From assembly GCA_001972305.1 (NCBI GenBank), contig BDDD01001972.1:543983-607982 (forward strand): a stretch of DNA of 64,000 nt, given 5' to 3'. A program made the position numbers and the translations under genes. The first letter of the stretch is position 1. Each line of letters begins with the position of its first letter. The notes under the pieces are model-generated. The model worked only from the letters and a program-made list of their open reading frames with translations, was not told the DNA's origin and made no database searches. Of the stretch, positions 56,360 through 64,000 are shown piece by piece. The DNA comes from Cephalotus follicularis. Lineage: Eukaryota > Streptophyta > Magnoliopsida > Oxalidales > Cephalotaceae.

Positions 56360-58807
56360 CTTCTCATAAAAGACATTGATGCTGCAGTTGTAGTTGTAGA
56401 ATTAAAGTCTTGCATTGGCATTGGCATTGGCAATGACACATAAAGTTGCTCATCAGTTAATTCATCACCTACATACATAATACATACATTTATCAAATAA
56501 TGAACAATTTATTAGTTGATTGTAACTGACATAAAACAAAATTATCAATATATATGTTTTACTTACACAAACTATAAAATGACAACAATAAATAACTTAC
56601 TTTCAACATCAAAACCACACATCCATGTCCGAGTACAAATCAAAGCTTAAGAATTTTCAGGCAAAAGAGAGCTCCGGTATTTGTTAAGAACTATACCTCC
56701 CATGCTAAAGGCGGATTCGGATGCAACTGTGGTTATTGGTATGCTTAACAAATCACGTGCCATCCTTGATAGTATTTGATATCTTGCAAAATATTTATAA
56801 ATACAAATATATAAAATGAGCAAGTCATAAAATGAAAGTTAATAACAAGAAACCTAAAATAAAAAAGTACATTGTACCTAGAACTAGAAGAATTGTCTTT
56901 CCAATATTTGAGAACATCCATATCCTTATTCTCTCGACGATCCATCTTTCTCTCCACCAAGTATGAATCTAATTCCGACCTCTTGGAAATATCATGATCT
57001 TCCAAATCAAATTCCTATGACATACAAATCAAGAAATAAATAACTTTACATAAGAGATAACATTATAAGTAGTTTATAACAACAATGACTAAGTACTTAC
57101 AATGCTCTCATCCCGAAGTGATGACTTTGTAGAAATAGAGGAAGAAGCAATATGCCCTCTAGGTTGAAGTTCTTGAGACCTTGGAACTTGAGTTTCAAAT
57201 TCAGACACATATTGTTGAAAAAGCATTTTCAATCCATCAATAATTCTTACCATTTTAGCCTCTCATCGCACCCTGGTTTCTTCTTTTATTTCAACCATGT
57301 TTTTCAAATCATCACTTAGATTATCAATCACATCATCAACCTTCTTATGGAAAAATTTCACAAATTGCATCTTATAACGAGGATCGAGGATAATAGCCAT
57401 AGACAACACAAGGCTATAAGACTCCCAATACTTGTTAAACTTTGGTACCATCTCTTTTGCCATTTCGCAAAGAACAATATCATCACCCATTAACTCCTCA
57501 AGCAAACGAATTTGTATCTTCCACACATTTTCAAAGTATAAATTGGCCGTACAATACTTAGAACCTGAAAAAAGATTTGTAATTTCATTAAAGGGTTCTA
57601 AAAATAAAGCAATTCTTCTAGCTCTATTCCATTCCACTTTTGTTGGCAAATATTTATATCCGGGCTCTAACAAAGCATATCGCATAAAAGCTTCTTCATA
57701 TTTAATTGCATTTTGTAACATCTTCCATGTGGAATTCCACCTGACCACCACATCTAACCGCAAGCCCGATTCACATGTCACGTTAACAGAAGCACAACAA
57801 TTGGCAAAATTTATCTTCCTACTCTCAAAGGACTTGACATACTTTACACTTTCCCGAATTTTATAAAGAGCATCAATAGCAATTTTCAAGCCATCTTGAA
57901 CAATAAGATTTAATATGTGTGCCGAACACCGAACATGAAAAAAAGCCCCTCCACACAACAAATTACTACTTAATTGAATCTTCAACTTATCTTACATAAT
58001 GTCATTACTTGATGCATTATCCAAAGTAAGAGAGAAATTTTTTTTCTCCAATCCACACTCTTTCAAGAAATTTAACACTTTTTCCGATAAATGAAAACCA
58101 CTATGTGGAGGCAAAAAATGAGAGAAATTAAGAACAATACTTCTAAGAATCAAACACTCATCAACAAAGTGAGCTGTGAGAGAAATATAACCCTCACTAG
58201 TTTGAGATGTCCAAACATCAGAAGTGAGATATATTCTCCCAGGAACTTTATCCAATAACAATTTTTTATTTTCCTTTTCCCTCTTAAAAAGTTTGAGGCA
58301 ATCCGCTTTAGCAGTGTTTCTTGTATAAGGCCTAATATCCGGATTCACATAAGAAAAAACATCTCTAAGTCCCTCATGTTGGACAATTGAAAATGGATAA
58401 TTGTGTTTTATAATTGCTACGACCATTTTCTCACGAAAGGTTTCTTGGCAAATCTTTTTTGCACGCAAATTCACATTATGATCTATAATCATTTGTTTGG
58501 TATCCATACTTTTCAAAACTGGGCATGCATCAATATGTTTTTTTAAATTTGTCGTCCCATGTGTACTACTACCATCACCAATAGCATAATTTTTAGTTTT
58601 ACAATGCTTACACTTTGCCCTGTTTTTCCCACTAGCAAGATCAACATATTTATCAAAATGCAACCATATATCAGTGCGTGAACGTTTGTTACCAGTAGTA
58701 TTTGAAGTACCACCATCATCAGGACAAGATGGCACGGCCTCACTGTCGGATGCCTCCAAATTTATTTCATCACAATTGTCAATGTTTTGATCAATTGAAG
58801 AAGCCAT
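56360..58807 (-). pseudogene. hAT transposase (BED finger, RICESLEEPER-like), three stops
   Basis: ATG at 58807 (MASSIDQNIDN). A BED zinc finger follows: WLHFDKYVDL, AKCKHCKTKNYA, HGTTNLKKHIDAC. The RNase-H-like catalytic region includes LTSDVWTSQTSEGYISLTAHF and later FHVRCSAHILNLIVQDGL and VVRWNSTWKML. The C-terminal dimerisation domain has ELDSYLVERK and [15 protein letters not shown]. Introns by GT-AG and frame: 57015-57100 and 56783-56877; a further short exon encoding DELTDEQLY is likely near 56470-56365. Premature stops: TAA at 57992-57994, TGA at 57263-57265 (CGA-like site) and TAA near 56652 (CAA-like site). The element is no longer autonomous, but the domains are well kept. Confidence 0.9.
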
Positions 58808-60980
58808 ATCAGAATCCAAAAAGAGAAATTGGCTGCAAACAATTTTAGTTATCAAATTTATTATCAATTTTATCAAAAGAAAAAAGGGATAACATTAAAA
58901 CTTAAAAGTGTCAAATATATAGTAACAATTCAGTTAATAGATGAACAAAAACACCACCATTAAATTAAAGGATGATACAAAGAAACCAAAACAAGTACAA
59001 TTGATGCAGTAATAAAAAACTAATAATCAATAAACCAAAACAGTCATTAATTAATAGAGAGAGATAAATTTATGGAAAACCAAAATAGTAAATATATTAA
59101 ATAATACAAAATATGTTGCTTCACTGGTTTATATGGAGACATTAATTTTAACATTGTCGATCACATTAAGGAGTGATAAATGCCTGTAATTAAACATTCC
59201 TTAACCGAATTAAACATTCCTTAACGGCCAGTTGAGTTAGTCATCTACCCCTATAATCTTCTTGTAGGTGATATCTCTCTCTATGATAAGGCGAAAAAAA
59301 ACCAACAGAACATGAAAAATAAGAATCAATAAGATAATATATTCCTCTAATATTCAACATAATACACATACTTAGTACATAAAAATAGACTTCTCACCAG
59401 AGGAATTCATTTTTTTGTTTTATAATATGAATCTTCAAGAAGCTTGTACTAATTTGTTAATGTGATGGTATATGCTAATAAATTGGGATTACTCGTTCAT
59501 TTTACTATGTTAGCTTTCTACTCCATCAAGCACATCATGCCTGCACTCACAGTAGCATCAGAAATGATTTGTCTATAGACATGGGGAACCAATGTCAATT
59601 TTTCAACGAAAACTATAAGGACAAAGGCCTTCACCCAAAATAATATTTCAGTTGGTGTCCCATAATTAACCATACAAAGAGCATCCTGATGTCAAATAGC
59701 TGAAGCAGTAACTCCAGCCAATGACTTGTGAACAACTGCAACTAGTACCAAACAACTAAGGTATCCACAACACAAATTCAAGGCAAGATACAAAAGTAAG
59801 GCTACACTTTTTTGATAAAAAATAAATACAATTTTATAGCAAGAGAATACAGTATCCAGTGTTGACACACGCCAAAAAACAGTAATTAGTTGCAAATCAC
59901 ACATATCATAACTTAAAAATGAACAAAGAGAGGCAGCAACATTTGCAAACTACATTTGAGACATCAACTCGAACCTGATCAAATCAAATCCCACAAGCTG
60001 CTATGAAGATGATGATCTTTTGTTGAGACCTTTTAATCAACAAGGCTCTAATACAATATTAGATTATCATTCATTGATCTTGAAAAATTTAAGCTAATAA
60101 AAAATAAATTAACTATGTATATCAATTGCTGACATGGGCTATTTGTACTGAAACTTGTCATTATGAAACCCAAGCAGATGAGCAAAACGAAAAGAAAAGA
60201 AAAAAAACGTACCAAATAAGGATTGAAGAAGCAACAAGGGTACTGATAGAAGAAGATTCGTACAAGAATCACTGCAAATAAGGAAGAGAGAGAGAGAGAG
60301 ATAATAACTTTGAGAGAGATAACAAATTATCAGCTTACACATAAATTCAATCCATAATTTTTTTAACCTTTTTTGTGGTCAATAAACCCACATCAGAAGG
60401 TATAAAGATGAAACTACACACTTAGATCCATTGCTGAGAGAAATCAACTGCGAATTCAATTACAACACCAACCTAACCCAGAATTTATTTACACCCATTG
60501 CTGAGAGAAATCAACTGCGAATTTAATGATAACAAACAAAAGTCCATATAAATGTGCACTAAAAACAAAGTGAACTTATACTGCAAAGTGCAAAGACCAA
60601 CGAACCAACCAATTATAAATATGTCATTGATAACCAACAAAAGCGGTATAAAGATGAAACTACACACTTAGATCTAAATAAAACACAAAACCAACAAAAT
60701 ATATAATTAGGAGAGAGAGACAGGGGGACCGAGATGAAATTTTACAGGGATATTTTGAGATAGATAACAAATTATCAGCTGCATAAGTGGTTTACCTTAA
60801 CAAATACTGGATCAGTAGCTGAACAACAAGATCGATTGAGCTTCTTCTCAGGTACCGAAGTTGAAGAGAGAATGAGAGAAAGCAAGTTCAGTGAGCTGTG
60901 TGTGAAGAGAGAATGAGAGAGAGCAGGCGTTATGGACTCACTGAGGCTGGACCTTCCCTTTTGTGCGAGTGGCAGGCCAA
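58808..60980. other. hAT internal non-coding sequence upstream of the transposase
   Basis: AT-rich DNA with (GA)n at 60287-60301 and a duplicated 'cattgctgagagaaatcaac' segment (about 60428 and 60497). No gene seen. It may hold the promoter and a 5'-UTR intron. Confidence 0.5.
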
Positions 60981-61219
60981 ATGGAATCAACTTCCACCAG
61001 AGGATCAAGCCAAGCTAAAATAGCAAGAGTGACGCCGTAGGTGGAGGTCGGAGAATAGAGAAAGGCAGGTGCTTTTGTCGTGTTGAGAGAGGGAGAATTG
61101 GGAGAAACAGAGAGGGAGAAGAAGAGACCACGTTTTTGTTTTAATCGAAGGGGAGACCACGTTTTTGTTTTAATCGAAGGGTTCTTTGACGCGTTTACAA
61201 AACCAAAGGCCAATGTGCA

Positions 61220-61392
61220 GGCGTATATATATATAACGGGTACCCGCGGGTACCCGCGGATTGGGTGACAACGGGTGTACCCGTTGGGTAACGGGTAAAA
61301 ATTACCCGTTTTTTAACGGGTACTAAAAATTACACCCATTACCCGCAAAAATTACGGGTACCCGCGGGTTTGGGTAAATTTTACCAGGTCTA
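61220..61392. repeat. hAT right terminal and subterminal repeats
   Basis: Repeated 'gggtacccgcgggtacccg' and 'taacgggtaaaaattacccg' motifs; mirrors the left end. Confidence 0.85.
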
Positions 61393-62172
61393 GGTAGAAT
61401 GCCATTCCTCAGCCAATTGATGAAAGGGGTCATCCAGTTTGGCTCCTCTGGTATGTCTATGTCCATCACGTCTACTTCAGAAATAGTGGGCCTGTCCAGG
61501 TAGTCTACTAGCACAGTTTGATTTTTTTCTAACTCCTCTGCAGTGGCTGGTTTTGACAACTGGTCTGCTCGGACGTTTTCTGCTCTGGGTACTTTCAAAA
61601 CTCTTAGAACTTCGAAGGCTGACTTCAAACTCTGGAAGCTCTCCACTTGCCAGGCCAACCACTAACTGAGAATCACAGGAGGCTTCTATCTTTTGTACCT
61701 CCAAGGGCTTTGCAATTGTCAATCTGGCTATCAGAGCTTCCCACTCGACTTCGTTGTTTGTAGCTTTAAATATGAACCACAGAGCATACTCCAACGTCCA
61801 CCCACTTGGACTCGTTAATACCAGCCCTGCTCCACTACCAGTGATGCAGGAAGAGCCATCCACAGACAACTTCCACAATTCCCTCTCGCTCTTGGAGGGA
61901 TCCTCGTCCATACACTCAGTAGGTGTATTATCTCCAATAAAGTCGTCCAAGACCTGTGATTTGATTGCTGGTCTGGTTTTGAACTTCACATCATACTTGC
62001 CTAGTTCGGCTAACCACTTGATCAATCTACCTGAGGTGTCAAGCTTTGCAAGAACTTGTTTGCGTGGTTTGTCAGTTAGAACCTTGATTGTATGGGCTTG
62101 AAAATATGGCCTTAATTTTCTGGCCGCTATGATCAGATCACAGATGAACTTCTCCACCTCTGGGTACCTCCC
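61393..62172 (-). pseudogene. Tat copy 2: RNase H end and second (archaeal-type) RNase H
   Basis: Minus strand: YPEVEKFICDLIIAARKLRP, then LWKLSVDGSSCITGSGAGLV, NNEVEWEALIARLTIAK and ASCDSQLVVG. This is the second RNase H, in better condition than in copy 1. A deletion/frameshift lies at about 61660, after which VPRAENVRADQLSK and EEPNWMTPFINWLRNGIL lead to the hAT insertion point. Confidence 0.85.
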
Positions 62173-63100
62173 CTAAGTATCGTTCAAAGCCTTGCTCACA
62201 TAGTACACATACTTTTGAACTTTCTCCTCCTCCCTAACTAGCACTGCACTCACTGCTCTCGAGGTGGTCTCAAGGTACAAATACAAGTCTTCCCCATCCT
62301 TTGGTTTTGAGATTAGAGGATGGGAAGCCAGGTATTCCTTCAACTTGTTGAAAGCTACTTGGCATTCGTCCGACAAGGAAAATCCCTTGGGATCCCTCAA
62401 CACCTTAAAGAATGGGAGGCACTTCTCTGCTGACTTCGATACAAACCTGCTCAGGGCTTCTATCTTTCTATTTAGCTTCTGTACATCCCTGATGGTTTGG
62501 GGAGGTCTCATACTCTGAATTGTCGAGATCTTCTCTGGGTTGGCCTTTATTCCTCTCCTTGAGACCATGAACCCGAGGAACTTGCCCGAGGTGACTCCAA
62601 AAGTGCACTTGGATGGATTGAGTTTCATTTTATATCTTCTCAGCATCTCAAATGTTTCCTCCAAGTCTTTAATGTGGGGACTCCTAGCTGGGGTCTTGAC
62701 GAGCATGTCGTCGATGTAGACCTCCATGTTTCTCCCAATCTGAGGCTCAAAGATTTTGTTGACTAGCCATTGGTAGGTGGCCCCTGCATTCTTCAAACCG
62801 AAGGGCATGACCTTGTAACAGTACATCCACCGGTTCGTGATGAAAGCTGTCTTGTTCTCATCGGGCCCATACATGGGGATTTGATTGTATCCCGAGTAGG
62901 CGTCCAAGAAGCTCAACATTCTATAGCCCGACGTCGCATCCACCAACTGATCTATCTTTGGGAGAGGGAAGTGATCCTTGGGACAAGCTTTGTTGAAGTA
63001 TGTGAAATCAATGCACATTCTCTACTTGCCATTTGCTTTTTTGACCAACACTGGGTTTGCTAGCCAGTCTGAGTAATGCACCTCCCTTATGAACCCTGCC
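62173..63100 (-). pseudogene. Tat copy 2: reverse transcriptase
   Basis: Minus strand: NPVLVKKANGK, a stop where Trp is expected (about 63022), then MCIDFTYFNKACPKDHFPLP, LSFLDAYSGYNQIPM, MPFGLKNAGATYQ, the catalytic VYIDDMLVK and LNPSKCTFGVTSGKFLGF. It ends at a TAG near 62173 in the RNase H part. The frame is otherwise open. It is truncated on the right by the LTR at 63101. Confidence 0.88.
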
Positions 63101-64000
63101 TGCAATAGTGAAATAAACACTCTTGAAATATACAAGAGGGGGGGTGAATTGAATATTTAAGTAAAATCGGGAATTTAAAAACTTTCAAAGTAAAGAGTCA
63201 AGGGAAAGAAAAACTTCTCCGAATTTAGAGTGGTTCGGCTAACTCTTGCCTACGTCCACTTTTCCCAAGGGAGCTCCTTGAGTTTCCACTATCTCGAATT
63301 GATTAAGGCAGCAATTCGTTACACCTTACAACTTCGTGATTGATCTCAATCACAAGACCTTGACCTCAAGACCTTAGAGGATTCTCCTCTTTTACAAGTA
63401 AAATGTGAAAGTGTTTACAAGATAACCTCTCAAATAGGTTAGATATGGATAATACAGCTCTCAATATGAAACATTCAGATAATCTCAAAGGATAGAGCTT
63501 AAGAGCTGTTTAGAACACTATGGAGCACTTTGAGCTTTTTACACACTAGTATGCTTTGAATATGAAATCTCTCTTGATTGTGTGATTCTTGTTGAATTGA
63601 TGTAGTTCAGTGTTGTTCTCTTCAATGTTCTAAGGTTTCAATCTTCCTTTTATAGGCATAAAAGATTTGTAGCCGTTGCATAAATCATGGAAGCTTTTGA
63701 TTTAATAATGTGTAGTTACAATCTTTGAATTTTTGTCTTCTGATATAAAGACATCGATGTCTTTCAAAAAGGCGTCGATGTCTTTGGTCGTTGATAGCCG
63801 TTGGAAGTACGCGTACTAGCCGTTCCAGGTTTCCCTGGTCAAACCATTTAAAAAGACGTCGATGTCTTTTTAAAGGCGTCGATGTCATTTCTGGGAAATC
63901 TCCAGGATTTGAATCTTTGAACATCACATCGACTTCTTCTGTGGGAGTCGATGTATTTTCTGGGAAATGCAGGTAGCTCTAGAAAGGCGTCGATGTCTAT
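63101..64000 (-). mobile_element. LTR of a copia-type element (partial, runs off the window)
   Basis: On plus it starts TGCAATAGTG in the Tat RT, so in minus sense the LTR ends ...CACTATTGCA. 'ttcacccccccctcttg'-type sequence lies next to that end, typical of copia LTR tails. A minus TATA box GCCTATAAAAGG is at 63645-63656. The upstream part (63745-64000) carries repeats of 'gtcgatgtctttt'. Start, target duplication and internal region lie outside the window, so solo LTR versus full element is unknown. Confidence 0.65.

Larger units (their letters stand above)
55994..61392 (-). mobile_element. hAT-superfamily DNA transposon, 8-bp target duplication
   Basis: Terminal inverted repeats begin TAGACCTGGCAAA on the left and, in minus sense, TAGACCTGGTAAA on the right. 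The 8-bp target duplication ggtagaat is perfect (55986-55993 and 61393-61400). Subterminal regions carry many ACGGGTA/TACCCGT motifs. It is inserted in Tat copy 2. The 5.4 kb contain a BED-finger transposase gene with introns, disabled by three stops, and about 2.2 kb of AT-rich non-coding DNA upstream of it. Confidence 0.95.
50300..63100 (-). mobile_element. Tat-lineage Ty3/gypsy retrotransposon, 5' part beyond RT lost or displaced (Tat copy 2)
   Basis: Minus-strand order from the right: RT with YIDD (63018-62173), RNase H and second RNase H (62157-61400), a hAT insertion (61392-55994), integrase (55990-54796), 3' repeats, the antisense ORF (50836-53676 on plus), polypurine tract (50301-50322) and LTR A. 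A copia-type LTR interrupts the RT at 63101. The domain order matches Tat copy 1 throughout. Stops in RT and integrase make it defective. Confidence 0.88.

Noticed and set aside
57432-57866. Plus-strand 144-codon frame within the hAT
   Set aside because: Shadow of the transposase on the minus strand, which has recognisable domains.
60280-60305. (GA)n run as a regulatory element
   Set aside because: Simple microsatellite; no further support for a function.

Overview
This window is plant nuclear DNA, most likely from a dicot. The evidence is intron-containing genes of plant-only families (an EPC-related PEAT-complex protein and an XS-domain protein), plant Ty1/copia and Ty3/gypsy lineages, a hAT transposon, an RTE LINE remnant and a movement-protein relic of an endogenous pararetrovirus. 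No rRNA, tRNA, CRISPR or bacterial-style gene was seen. Coordinates were read by eye, so boundaries may be off by one or two bases.

Layout. (1) 1-2692: minus-strand Tekay/Del-like gypsy element, 5' end only (Gag start, PBS, long LTR). (2) 2731-9967: 5'-truncated Tat-lineage gypsy element with RT/RNase H, a second (archaeal-type) RNase H, integrase, a 3' repeat region, an antisense ORF and the 3' LTR. (3) 10540-15850: host gene for an enhancer-of-polycomb-related protein, four coding exons, apparently intact. (4) 17060-24010: decayed RTE LINE, then an old gypsy integrase end split by a minus-strand Tork-type copia (18653-23677) with two LTRs. (5) 24844-39300: host XS-domain gene on the minus strand. 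A copia sits in one intron (26871-31318), and an intact, apparently very young Ale-type copia lies inside the main coding exon (32698-37559). (6) 39420-40304: endogenous pararetrovirus movement-protein remnant. (7) 40877-42956: long solo LTR with a perfect 5-bp target duplication. (8) 43189-64000: a minus-strand Tat complex. It comprises a coding-free, repeat-rich derivative between LTR B and LTR A, then an autonomous-type Tat copy with its own antisense ORF, integrase and RT. This complex is itself invaded by a Tekay-type solo LTR (47307-49909), a hAT transposon (55994-61392) and a copia-type LTR (63101 onward).

The most interesting signal is the antisense gene carried by both Tat copies. 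Each copy has its own TATA-like promoter, a conserved phase-0 intron, a shared N-terminal domain and a coiled coil. Both begin M(A/V)RTKQT. In one copy the first 11 residues match the histone H3 N-terminus at 9 positions, with an Ala-2 that Met removal would expose. This could be histone-tail mimicry encoded antisense within a retrotransposon; it is an inference that needs family-wide testing.

Both host genes belong to families tied to chromatin or RNA silencing. The EPC-related gene looks functional. The XS gene is broken by the Ale insertion and by several frameshifts and stops, nearly all of them 3' of that insertion.
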